A stretch of 50,078 nt of DNA from Spirulinaceae cyanobacterium SM2_1_0. Its GTDB lineage: Bacteria; Cyanobacteriota; Cyanobacteriia; Cyanobacteriales; Spirulinaceae. The stretch covers positions 1-50,078 of the forward strand of contig JAAUTY010000030.1 of NCBI GenBank assembly GCA_012031265.1. The letters run 5' to 3'. Positions 18,232-26,378 of the stretch are shown here, piece by piece (the stretch's first letter is position 1; every line of letters starts with the position of its first letter). Under the pieces are notes generated by a model. The model did no database searches, had not been told where the DNA came from, and was given only the letters and a program-made list of their open reading frames with translations. The position numbers were made by a program, and so were the translations under genes.

Positions 18232-21219
18232 ATGAACACGGCTCCAGAAGCTTGCAGTGATGGGTCGATCGAGGTGTTGCTCGTCGCAGCAGCAACCAGC
18301 GAATGCCAACAACTCGCTGCTCTGCTCAGCCAACACGGTTATCGCATCGATGTCCAGAGTCGCTGCGGCCAAGTGCAAGCGCAGTTGGCCTGTGGCCAAA
18401 TTCCGGTAGCGGTTCTCGTCATCACCACCTCGGAACCTGATTTTTTGGCCGACTTCACAGCCCTGAGCCAGGCGGCTGAGGCCGGTCATATCCCCCTGCT
18501 TTGTCTGGCGGGATCTACTGAAACGCGCCCTGAAGTGGACTATCTCGCGGCAGGAGCAGTGGACTATCTGCCCGCCCCCTGGTCAGCGGCAGAACTGTTG
18601 GCGCGGCTGACGGCTCGCTGCGCCTGTGCCCAGCGTATGCGGCAGTTGCAAGCGGAAAATACCCAACTGCGGCAGGGGAGTCAGGCGCGCGATCGCCACC
18701 ATGCCGAGATGGTCAATGCCCTCAGCGACAGCGAATCACACTACCGCGCCCTTGTGGAAGCTTTGCCGGATCTCTTGATTCGCATGGATGTCAATGGCAT
18801 CTATCTGGATGCGATCCCCGGTCGCGACACCCGGATGCAGCGCCCGATCGCAGAAAAAATTGGCGGCAATGTCTGCGAGTTTTTGCCTGCTGCTGTCGCG
18901 GAGCAACAGATTGCGACCGTTCGCACGGCGATCGCCCGCGATGAGATTCAGGTTTTTGAGCAACAACTAACGATCAGCGGCGAGACGCGTTATGAAGAGG
19001 TCAATGTCGTGCCCTGTAGCCAGACAGAGGCGCTGTTGGTGGTACGCGATATTACCGAGCGACAACAGGCGGCGCTCGCCTTGCAGCGCAGCGAAGCCCG
19101 CCAGCGGGCGATTTTGCAGGCGATCCCCGATTTGATGTTTTGCGTTGATAAGCTGGGTCGTTGTAGCGACTATGTGGCCTCTGAGGCCGTGGTCAACCTC
19201 GTCGACGATCCGGCTGCGGCGATCGGGCGACCCCTCACCGAGCTGCTCCCGGCTGACCTAGCGGCCCGTCACCGGCAAGCCGTGCAACAGGTGCTCGCCA
19301 CCGGTGAGGTGCTCGCCTACGAACAGAGCATCCGCACCGAGCAGGAGTGCCGAGACGAAGAGGTGCGGGTGGTGCTGAGTAGCCCCGATGAGGCGCTCTT
19401 CGTCGTGCGCGACATCACTGAGCGCAAGCAGGCCGAGGAAGCGCTGCGCCGGAGTGAGGCGCGGTTGCGGGCGATCGCCACTAGCCTACCGGGAGTGATC
19501 TACACGCTGATCTCCAGTCTCGACGGCAGCCATCTCGTTTTTGAATACATGAGTGAAGGCTGTCGCGACCTCTATGGCTTTGAGGCTGAGGAGCTCCTGA
19601 CCGATGCCCGTCTCCTCTTTGACCGCATCCATCCCGATGATCGTGTCGCCTATGACCAGCAGGTGGCGATCGCCAAGTCACAAATGATCCCCTTCTCGCA
19701 CGAATGGCGCTACCTCGCACCTTCGGGAGAAATCCGCTGGCTCCTCGCCAATGCCCGACCGGAACGCCTGAATGAGGACAAAATCGTCTGGACGGGAGTG
19801 GCGCTAGATGTCACCGCTCGCAAGCAAGTGGAAGCGGATCTACAGGCCAGTGAGGCAACCAATCAGGCGATGTTGCGGGCGATTCCGGACTTGCTGATTC
19901 GCATCGGGCGCGACGGGCGACGGTTGGCCCTGTTCAGCAGCCCAGAGATGCAGGTGTTGGGCGACGCGGATCGCTACATTGGCGAGCCGATCAGCAGCCT
20001 ACTCCCGCCCCCGCTAGCCCAACGTCGCTTGCAGGCGATTCACGCCGCACTGACGACCGGTGAATTGCAGACGGATGAGTACGAGATTGAGATTGGCGGC
20101 GAGCCGCACTATGAAGAAGCGCGCATCGCGCCGGTTAATACTGATGAAGTCTTGGTGATGGTGCGGGACATTACCGAGCGTCACCGTCAGGCCGCAGAAT
20201 TGCAAGCGGCGAAAGAGGCGGCAGAAGCGGCGAGTCGCGCCAAGAGCGCCTTTTTGGCGAACATGAGCCACGAATTGCGAACCCCGCTCAATGCGATTAT
20301 TGGTTTTTCGCAAGTCCTGGCAGATAGTGAAAATCTCACGGTGGGGCAACGAGAAGATCTCGCGATTATCCAGCGGGGGGGCGAGCATCTACTGAGTTTA
20401 ATCAATGACATTCTTGACCTCTCGAAAATTGAGGCCGATCGCGTCAGTCTCAATTACGCCGATTTTGACCTGCATCAATTGCTAGAAGAGTTGCGGGCGA
20501 TGTTTCAGTTGCGCGCCCAGCAGAAGCATTTGCACCTGTCGCTGCATCGTGCCCTGGATGTACCGCGCCAAGTACGGAGCGATCGCCGTAAATTGAGCCA
20601 GGTTTTGATCAACCTCTTGAACAATGCCATCAAGTTCACCGAACGCGGGCAGGTGGTGCTGACGGTTGAATCCCTATTTGAGCCGGATCTGGAAGTGAAC
20701 CAAATGCTGTTGCTCTTCGGGGTCAGCGATACGGGTATTGGCATTGCCCCCGCCGACTTGTCGGCTCTGTTCAATCCGTTCACGCAAGCCCAGACCGGTC
20801 GCCGCAATGTCGAAGGAACCGGCCTCGGCCTGGCGATCAGTCGGCGCTACGTCCAGCTACTCGGAGGTGAAATCGAGGTGACCTCACAGTTGGGGCAAGG
20901 CAGTACTTTTCAGTTTGAAATCAGAGTTGAGTTGGCAGTGACCGAGACCAGCGACTCTGAGCAGGCCAGGGAAACCACAACCTCGTCGGCGATCGCGCCC
21001 AGCGACCTACTGACCCTCATGGCGGCGACCTCATTGGCTTGGCGGGTGGCGGCGACGCAGGCCGTGCTGACTCTGGATGGGACGAGCATCAACCAGGCGA
21101 TCGCCCAACTCCCGGCCGAACACGCCGAACTGGCAGCGCGGTTGCGCCAATATGCTGACGATTTTCGTTACGACACATTGTTGGAATTACTCCAGGCAGA
21201 GATTAATCAAATGCAGTGA
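18232..21219 (+). CDS. multi-PAS sensor histidine kinase with degenerate N-terminal receiver
   Basis: 995 aa. Residues ~12-130 have a receiver-like fold (VLLVAAATSECQQLAALLSQ), but the phospho-acceptor position reads VLVITTSE instead of an Asp, and the conserved Lys is Ala (DYLPAPW), so it is a pseudo-receiver. Several PAS modules follow (ALVEALPDLLIRMD; AILQAIPDLMFCVD; a PAS/PAC with FDRIHPDDRVAYDQQ; AMLRAIPDLLIRIG), most ending in V-R-D-I-T-E-R. HisKA has H680 (NMSHELRTPLN). HATPase has LINLLNNAIKF, DTGIGIA and GTGLGLAIS. A ~90-residue helical tail resembles the C-terminal domain found after some cyanobacterial hybrid kinases. There are no membrane segments, so it is a cytosolic sensor. No cognate regulator is adjacent. 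Confidence 0.95.
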   Translation: MNTAPEACSDGSIEVLLVAAATSECQQLAALLSQHGYRIDVQSRCGQVQAQLACGQIPVAVLVITTSEPDFLADFTALSQAAEAGHIPLLCLAGSTETRPEVDYLAAGAVDYLPAPWSAAELLARLTARCACAQRMRQLQAENTQLRQGSQARDRHHAEMVNALSDSESHYRALVEALPDLLIRMDVNGIYLDAIPGRDTRMQRPIAEKIGGNVCEFLPAAVAEQQIATVRTAIARDEIQVFEQQLTISGETRYEEVNVVPCSQTEALLVVRDITERQQAALALQRSEARQRAILQAIPDLMFCVDKLGRCSDYVASEAVVNLVDDPAAAIGRPLTELLPADLAARHRQAVQQVLATGEVLAYEQSIRTEQECRDEEVRVVLSSPDEALFVVRDITERKQAEEALRRSEARLRAIATSLPGVIYTLISSLDGSHLVFEYMSEGCRDLYGFEAEELLTDARLLFDRIHPDDRVAYDQQVAIAKSQMIPFSHEWRYLAPSGEIRWLLANARPERLNEDKIVWTGVALDVTARKQVEADLQASEATNQAMLRAIPDLLIRIGRDGRRLALFSSPEMQVLGDADRYIGEPISSLLPPPLAQRRLQAIHAALTTGELQTDEYEIEIGGEPHYEEARIAPVNTDEVLVMVRDITERHRQAAELQAAKEAAEAASRAKSAFLANMSHELRTPLNAIIGFSQVLADSENLTVGQREDLAIIQRGGEHLLSLINDILDLSKIEADRVSLNYADFDLHQLLEELRAMFQLRAQQKHLHLSLHRALDVPRQVRSDRRKLSQVLINLLNNAIKFTERGQVVLTVESLFEPDLEVNQMLLLFGVSDTGIGIAPADLSALFNPFTQAQTGRRNVEGTGLGLAISRRYVQLLGGEIEVTSQLGQGSTFQFEIRVELAVTETSDSEQARETTTSSAIAPSDLLTLMAATSLAWRVAATQAVLTLDGTSINQAIAQLPAEHAELAARLRQYADDFRYDTLLELLQAEINQMQ

Positions 21220-21431
21220 TAGTCAGCGATCCGGATGTCCGAGCGTCTGGTTGTAAGAGCGTGTAGACTGGCAAGGTAGGTTGCCCTGCCAACTGCCGGA
21301 ACAAATGTCAGGGCGATCGCGTGTTAAAACTGTCATTCAGTTTGGCACGCTGCGAGTTTGAGTCAGCGATCGGGGTTTGCACCGAGAGCGGCCACTCAAC
21401 TCGACTGCCCCGCTGGGGTTATTGGTGTTTT

Positions 21432-21437
21432 GAGGAG
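21432..21437 (+). promoter_or_regulatory. ribosome binding site deciding a GTG start
   Basis: GAGGAG, 9 bases before GTG at 21447. It selects the GTG over the longer upstream frame (from 21321), which has no such site and would bury the signal peptide. Confidence 0.7.
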
Positions 21438-21446
21438 TACGAACTT

Positions 21447-23267
21447 GTGAAACAGAATTCTGATTTTGGGAAAACTCTGCCCTCTGCTTGCCTCTTGGCA
21501 GTTTTGGGGGCGATCACGCCGACCACAGCGGCCCAGGCTTCGACGACCCTCCAGGCGACGACCCCCCAGGCAGCCGCCCTCAGCCGCACGAGCGTCGATC
21601 GCCAATCATTTAATCCCCGCTTGAGTCATGAGGTCGAAGCGGGGCGATCGCCCGCTTTCCCCCTCACTGCCACCCCCTCGCTGCCGCCACTAACGACTGG
21701 AGCGGCAGATAACCCGATGGGTCAGGTGCTCGGTGTCGAGCAGTTACGCGATGTCTCGCCCACCGACTGGGCCTTCCAAGCCCTCAGCGACCTGATCGCC
21801 CGCTATGACTGCCTCGTGGGCTATCCCGACGGCACCTTCCGGGGCAACCGTGCCCTCAGCCGCTACGAGTTCGCCGCCGGTTTGAACGCCTGTATGCAGC
21901 AGATCGAGCGCCTGCTCGCGGAAGCGACGGCGGATCTGGCGACCCGCGATGATCTGGAAACCTTAGAACGCTTGATGCGCGAGTTTGAGACCGAGCTAGC
22001 ACTGCTTGGCACACGTGTCGATAGCCTGGAAGCGCGCACCACACTGCTCGAAGACAGCCAGTTCTCCACCACAACCAAGCTCTTTGGGCAGAGCATCTTC
22101 GGCGTCCAAGGTCGCACCGGTGGCTCCTTCACCAGCGCTGGCGTCACCCGCCCCGACACCGCCAACGAGATCACCTTCATTCACAACACCCAGCTCAGCC
22201 TCTTCACGCAATTCAGCCCGCGCACGCTCCTGCTCACCAGTATGCAGGCGGGCAACGGCGAAACGACCGACAACACGACACGGGAACTGGCACCCTATGT
22301 CGGTCTCGCCTACGAAGGGAATACGAACAACCAGCTGCAACTGACCGACCTCAACTTGCGTCACCTCGTCAGCGACAACTTCGCGGTGATCGTCGGCCCG
22401 CGCGGCATCAGCCCCGTCAATGTCTTCCGTGGCTCCAATCGCGTTGAGAGTGCCGGTAGCGGCCCGCTCTCACGCTTCGCCCAGCGCAACCCGATCATCA
22501 GCGTCGGTGCTGGCGACGCGGGCTTCGGCTTTGACTGGCAGGTGATCCCCAGCCTCAGCGTCCAAGGGGTCTATGCCTCTCGCCTCGGTGCCGACGCCAC
22601 CAATGGCGGCTTGTTCGGCGGCGACAGCAACAACACGACGGTCGGGGTTCAGGTCGTTGGCTCGCCCCTGGACAGCCTGGACTTGACGCTGCAATACATC
22701 AATTCCTACTCGCCCTTCGGCTTTCTGGGCACGGGCATCGGCGATGACCGCGTTGTTATCGGCAACACTAACCCGGTCTTCAACTTGCGCGCGCCGATCA
22801 AAACCAATGCCCTTGGTTTTGGCTTCGAGTGGCGACCGCTGGACAAACTCTCCTGGGGCGGCTGGATGGGCTACACCTCCTCGGATTACCTGGTCGGCAC
22901 GGGGACGGTGGAGACGTTCAACTGGATGACCTACCTCAACTTCCCCGACCTCGGTGGTGAGGGCAACCTCGGCGGTATCTACTTCGGTCAGCCGCCGCGC
23001 ATCTCAACCAGCAACTTGCCCTCGGCGGATTTGCTCGCGGGTCGGCAGGCGCGCAACGTGCCCAGCTTCTTTTCGCAGGCTGACTTGCTGGTGGCGGCTC
23101 CCGGCGGTCAGCCGAGTGAGACTTACCATGCGGAGGTGTTTTACCGGATCAAGGTGACTGACAATATCAGCGTTACGCCGGGGATTATCGCCATCTTCAA
23201 TCCGCTGCAAAATAGCGCCAACGATACGATCGTCATCGGTGCGATCCGCACGACGTTCACCTTCTAG
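21447..23267 (+). CDS. SLH-domain OprB-type porin (cyanobacterial outer-membrane porin)
   Basis: 606 aa from GTG 21447. The signal peptide SACLLAVLGAITPTTAAQA comes first. A single SLH domain at about 95-150 (LRDVSPTDWAFQALSDLIA ... YPDGTFRGNRALSRYEFAAG) anchors to the peptidoglycan layer. A coiled coil at ~150-195 (ATRDDLETLERLMREFETEL) follows, then an OprB-family beta-barrel to the C-terminal TFTF, ending in Phe as expected for outer-membrane barrels. This is the major cyanobacterial porin type (Som/iron-stress porins); relatives pass ions and small solutes. Only one SLH copy is present, as usual. It is followed by a strong terminator. Confidence 0.96.
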   Translation: MKQNSDFGKTLPSACLLAVLGAITPTTAAQASTTLQATTPQAAALSRTSVDRQSFNPRLSHEVEAGRSPAFPLTATPSLPPLTTGAADNPMGQVLGVEQLRDVSPTDWAFQALSDLIARYDCLVGYPDGTFRGNRALSRYEFAAGLNACMQQIERLLAEATADLATRDDLETLERLMREFETELALLGTRVDSLEARTTLLEDSQFSTTTKLFGQSIFGVQGRTGGSFTSAGVTRPDTANEITFIHNTQLSLFTQFSPRTLLLTSMQAGNGETTDNTTRELAPYVGLAYEGNTNNQLQLTDLNLRHLVSDNFAVIVGPRGISPVNVFRGSNRVESAGSGPLSRFAQRNPIISVGAGDAGFGFDWQVIPSLSVQGVYASRLGADATNGGLFGGDSNNTTVGVQVVGSPLDSLDLTLQYINSYSPFGFLGTGIGDDRVVIGNTNPVFNLRAPIKTNALGFGFEWRPLDKLSWGGWMGYTSSDYLVGTGTVETFNWMTYLNFPDLGGEGNLGGIYFGQPPRISTSNLPSADLLAGRQARNVPSFFSQADLLVAAPGGQPSETYHAEVFYRIKVTDNISVTPGIIAIFNPLQNSANDTIVIGAIRTTFTF

Positions 23268-23290
23268 GCGAGCGGCAACGCGGCAGAATG

Positions 23291-23321
23291 AACTGGGGCT
23301 GAGCGATCAGCCCTAGTTTTT
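23291..23321 (+). terminator. Rho-independent terminator after the porin gene
   Basis: A 12-bp stem (AACTGGGGCTGA with TCAGCCCTAGTT, one G-T pair) and a GCGA loop are followed by a short T-run, 24 bases after the porin stop. Confidence 0.85.
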
Positions 23322-23386
23322 GCTGATCTGTGAAATCGCTGCTTGTCGAGCTGTAGCCAAGCGACGGTGGTCTTGAGGGTACTGGC

Positions 23387-23971
23387 GTGGAACTGCTGCT
23401 CAGTCTCTGTCTTGGCATTGGTCTCAGTGCTGCCTGTGGCTTTCGCATTTTTGTACCGTTTCTGATTGTCAGCCTGGCGGCGCATAGCGGTCATTTGACT
23501 CTGAGCGGTGATTTGCTCTGGCTGGGATCGGCGGCGGCGATCGCCCTTTTCAGTATTGCCACCGGCATCGAAGTCATCGCCTACTACATCCCCTGGCTCG
23601 ACAATGCCCTTGACCTGCTCGCCGAACCGGCGGCGATCATCGCTGGGATGCTGATGACGGCAACCTTCATGCACAGTGCTGTGGGCGGGGTCAGTCCGCT
23701 GCTGCTGTGGACGACGGCGGCGATCGCCGGGGGGGGTACGGCTGGCCTGGTCGAAGGCTTCACAATCCTGGCGCGGCTCGGATCGACGGCAACCACGGGC
23801 GGTTTGGCCAATCCACTGTTTGCCACCGTCGAAGTCGGTAGCGCCGCGACCTTGTCCCTACTGGCCCTCTCTGCCCCGGCGATCGCTGCTCTGACTGTCC
23901 TATTTTTGCTCGGACTCAGCCTCCACCGGCTCGCCAAACTCTGGCGGCGCTGGCGCGATCGCCCACGCTAA
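23387..23971 (+). CDS. DUF4126 membrane protein
   Basis: 194 aa, GTG start. The N-terminus LGIGLSAACGFRIFVPFLIV is the family hallmark (G-x-x-A-G-x-R/F-x-P). About five membrane segments follow, with GGVSPLLLWTTAAIAGGGTAG and TGGLANPLFATVEVGSA in the middle, typical of DUF4126. A basic C-terminus (LWRRWRDRPR) lies in the cytoplasm. Function is unknown. It is convergent with the DoxX gene, with no gap. Confidence 0.88.
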   Translation: MELLLSLCLGIGLSAACGFRIFVPFLIVSLAAHSGHLTLSGDLLWLGSAAAIALFSIATGIEVIAYYIPWLDNALDLLAEPAAIIAGMLMTATFMHSAVGGVSPLLLWTTAAIAGGGTAGLVEGFTILARLGSTATTGGLANPLFATVEVGSAATLSLLALSAPAIAALTVLFLLGLSLHRLAKLWRRWRDRPR

Positions 23972-24388
23972 TTAAGTCGAACTCGTTTCCTGAGTTCTGT
24001 CCGGCTTTGCCAGTAGTGATTCAACACTGACCGGCCCCGGCCCCACTTGCATACTCATCAGCAAGCCACCGATCAGACCGAGATTTTTGAGGAATGCGGT
24101 GGTCTCGCCCGGATCAGCCCAGAAGGCATGGAAGACGAGCGTGGTCGGAACGAGGAACAAGATCAGCAGCAGCGCCCCCCAGCGCATCTTGAAGCCGAGG
24201 AGCAGCAGTGTGCCGCCCACTAGTTGAAAGACGATGTTGCCCAGCAGTAGCAAACCCGGTAGGGGAAGGCCGCGTTCAGCCATCGTCGCTTGCGTCCCCG
24301 CAAAATCGAAGATTTTCCCCGTCCCGGCGTAGAGAAAGATCGTGGCGAGGCAAATTCGAGCCGCCAGCGGTAAATAATTCGCAAACAT
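23972..24388 (-). CDS. DoxX-family membrane protein
   Basis: 138 aa with four hydrophobic segments. The DoxX pattern is clear: R-I-x-L-A-x-I-F-L-Y-A-G-x-G-K-I-F-D-F near the N-terminus, then LPLPGLLLLGNIVFQLVGGTLLLLG, FLVPTTLVFHAFW, and the last segment FLKNLGLIGGLLMSM. DoxX proteins are quinone-linked or oxidative-stress-linked integral membrane proteins. It lies 27 bases downstream of the NADH dehydrogenase gene on the same strand, so the two probably form an operon with a shared quinone/redox theme. Confidence 0.92.
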   Translation of the reverse strand: MFANYLPLAARICLATIFLYAGTGKIFDFAGTQATMAERGLPLPGLLLLGNIVFQLVGGTLLLLGFKMRWGALLLILFLVPTTLVFHAFWADPGETTAFLKNLGLIGGLLMSMQVGPGPVSVESLLAKPDRTQETSST

Positions 24389-24415
24389 CGATGCCTCCAG
24401 ACATGGAAAATTACA

Positions 24416-25720
24416 TCATTGATCGGGGATCATGGCTTCGATGGTAGCCGATCTGGGTCGGCGGTAGGGCTGCGGATCGAGGCGTTGGAGCGATCGCGGT
24501 CGGCCGACCAGATCCCCCAGCCAAGCGCCCAAAACCGCGAGCTGGTTGCGCCAGCCGGGGAGATAGCCGACATGGATCAGCAGCCACAGCAGCCAACCCA
24601 GCCAACCTTGCAGTTGCAGGCGCTCCGTTTTGACGAGACCGGCGTAGCGAGCAATGATCGCCGCGCGGCCTTTGTCGTAGTAGTGGAAGGGTTGCGGCGA
24701 TCGCCCCCGCAGTTGCCGTTGAAGATTGGCGGCGGCGGCTGACCCCATCTGCATCGCGACGGGGGCGACATTGGGCAGTGATTCCTGATCCTTCACGGCT
24801 GCCAGGTCACCGACCGCGTAGACTTCGGGATGGTCAGCAAGCTGCAAGCTCGGCTCAACCGGCCATTGTCCTGATGACAGAGTAGTAATTTCAGGTTGGG
24901 TCGCGGGGGCATTGGCGACGAGACCACCCGTCCAGACGATCGTGGCAGCGGCGATCGCCTCGCCCGTTGCCAGCTCAACCCGCTGCGGCCCGATGGCGGC
25001 AACGCGGGCTTGGCAGCGTACCTCGATCCCCAAGCGGCTGAGGTGCTGAGCGGTGTAGCGACTCAGAGCTTCCGGCCAGCGGGCGAGCAGGCGATCGCCT
25101 GCCTGCAACAAGACGAGCCGCAATCGCTCCCGACGCAGACTCGGATAACGACGTTGCAGTGTGCCCTGCCAGAGTTCCTGCAAGCCGCCGACGAGTTCCA
25201 CGCCCGTCGGCCCGCCACCGACAATCGCGACCGTGAGCAGGCGCTGACGCTGCTCCGGATCGGGTTCCTGCGCGGCTTGTTGCCAGCAGTTGAGAATTTG
25301 GTTGCGAAGGGCGATCGCATCCGCCAAGCCCGCCAGCGGCAGCGCCGCAACCTCCGCGCCCGGTAGCTGGCTCAACTCCGGGCGACTCCCGGTTGCCAGC
25401 ACCAGGTAGTCGTAGGGCAACTCGCCATCACTGAGACGCAAGCATTTTTGAGCCAAGTCAACCGTCACAACCGTGCTCTGCCGCACTTGCAAATTCGCCT
25501 GCTGGTGGGCGAGACGGGCGAGAGAAAAGCGCACCCGCTGAGGCGGCAGCAGTGCGGTGGCGACTTGGTAAACCAGCGGGATAAACGCATGGTGGGACTG
25601 GGCATCAATCAGCACGACCTCTGCCGCCGCTGGTCGGAGGTGGCGGGCCGCTTGCAGACCGGCAAAGCCCGCACCAACGATGACAATGCGCGGGAGAGGC
25701 GATCGCATTTTTGCTTGCAT
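24416..25720 (-). CDS. type II NADH dehydrogenase (NDH-2), FAD-dependent
   Basis: 434 aa; the start could also be the Met at residue 5. It transfers electrons from NAD(P)H to quinone without proton pumping. The FAD Rossmann motif IVIVGAGFAGLQAARHL is at 11-27, the NAD(P) Rossmann motif VAIVGGGPTGVELVGGL is near 165, and the FAD-binding VYAVGDLAAV is near 305. After that come VAMQMGSAAAANLQRQL and a Trp-rich amphipathic region (WLGWLLWLLIHVGYLPGWRNQ) that would dock onto the membrane, as in cyanobacterial Ndb proteins. It is first gene of a likely two-gene unit with doxX. Confidence 0.95.
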   Translation of the reverse strand: MQAKMRSPLPRIVIVGAGFAGLQAARHLRPAAAEVVLIDAQSHHAFIPLVYQVATALLPPQRVRFSLARLAHQQANLQVRQSTVVTVDLAQKCLRLSDGELPYDYLVLATGSRPELSQLPGAEVAALPLAGLADAIALRNQILNCWQQAAQEPDPEQRQRLLTVAIVGGGPTGVELVGGLQELWQGTLQRRYPSLRRERLRLVLLQAGDRLLARWPEALSRYTAQHLSRLGIEVRCQARVAAIGPQRVELATGEAIAAATIVWTGGLVANAPATQPEITTLSSGQWPVEPSLQLADHPEVYAVGDLAAVKDQESLPNVAPVAMQMGSAAAANLQRQLRGRSPQPFHYYDKGRAAIIARYAGLVKTERLQLQGWLGWLLWLLIHVGYLPGWRNQLAVLGAWLGDLVGRPRSLQRLDPQPYRRPRSATIEAMIPDQ

Positions 25721-25789
25721 CCTACAGTTCGCAGGCTAGAGAGTAAAGATAATTTCGGAAGCGCTGCTTGCTTAAGCCGAAGCCGTCAG

Positions 25790-25849
25790 ATGCCAGTAAA
25801 AGACCGAGATCACCTGAGAATCGTTGCCAAAATTATAGAACAAATGCAG
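25790..25849 (+). pseudogene. IS1634/DUF4277-like transposase, N-terminal fragment
   Basis: The ATG at 25790 reads MPVKDRDHLRIVAKIIEQMQ and then runs into repeat copy C at 25850. The pattern P-V-K-D-x-D-H-L-R-I/V-V-A-x-I-I is the start of DUF4277-containing IS1634-type transposases. The rest is absent. The match is short. Confidence 0.5.
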
Positions 25850-25960
25850 CTAGTACAAGGCGGCGGCAATGAGATCCCCATTCAAAATCTCCAGGATTCC
25901 CGTATTGTAGGCACTCAGAACTCAAAATTTAGAACTCAAAACTCCGCGTAGCAGTACTAG
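25850..25960. repeat. CTAGTAC-ended dispersed element, copy C
   Basis: 111 bp. CTAGTACAAGGCGGCGGC start, GCGTAGCAGTACTAG end, interior slightly diverged (AAAATCTCCAGGATTCC in place of the GGATCCGTAGG block). Its last CTAG is shared with copy D. Confidence 0.85.
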
Positions 25961-26068
25961 TAACAAGGCGGCGGCAATGAGATCCCCATTCAGGATCCGT
26001 AGGATGCCTGTATTATCTGCACTCATCACTCAAAACTCAGAACTCAAAACTCCGCGTAGCGGTACTAG
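25957..26068. repeat. CTAGTAC-ended dispersed element, copy D (tandem to C)
   Basis: 112 bp. It starts CTAGTAACAAGGCGGCGG (one base inserted relative to other copies) and ends GCGTAGCGGTACTAG. Direct tandem with copy C in the same orientation, sharing the CTAG. The interior is closer to copies A and E than to C. Confidence 0.85.
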
Positions 26069-26270
26069 AGCCGCGCGTTAACAAATGCTTGGGGACGTAT
26101 CCGCAGCAGAAGATCAGCCCCGGACAATGCCTAAAAGTCATGCACCTAAATCGTCTAGAAGGTCGGTATAGTGGATTTCGATGCAGTGCAATACAGTCCT
26201 CTTGTCAGAACCTGCAACTGCCATACTCGCAAGTTTTGGGCATACTGTACTAGCCCAGGAAACGCTATGT
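26069..26270. other. non-coding stretch downstream of isiX
   Basis: 202 bp between the element pair and the paired palindrome, without a supported gene. The downstream end of the isiX transcript should lie in or beyond this region. Confidence 0.4.
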
Positions 26271-26338
26271 AGAAACCCGGCTCCTCCCCTGATAAGCGCC
26301 AAATCTCGTGCGCCAATCAATGAAGAAACCGGGTTTCT
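26271..26338. repeat. paired AGAAACCCGG/CCGGGTTTCT element
   Basis: 68 bp bounded by AGAAACCCGG on the left and CCGGGTTTCT on the right, with a full AGAAACCGGGTTTCT palindrome at the right end (26324-26338). It lies 40 bases downstream of the isiX stop (minus strand), so it could fold in the 3' region of that transcript. Related palindrome at 11499. Confidence 0.7.
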
Positions 26339-26378
26339 GAAAATACCGAATCTCAGGCCCGATGAATTTCAATAACGC

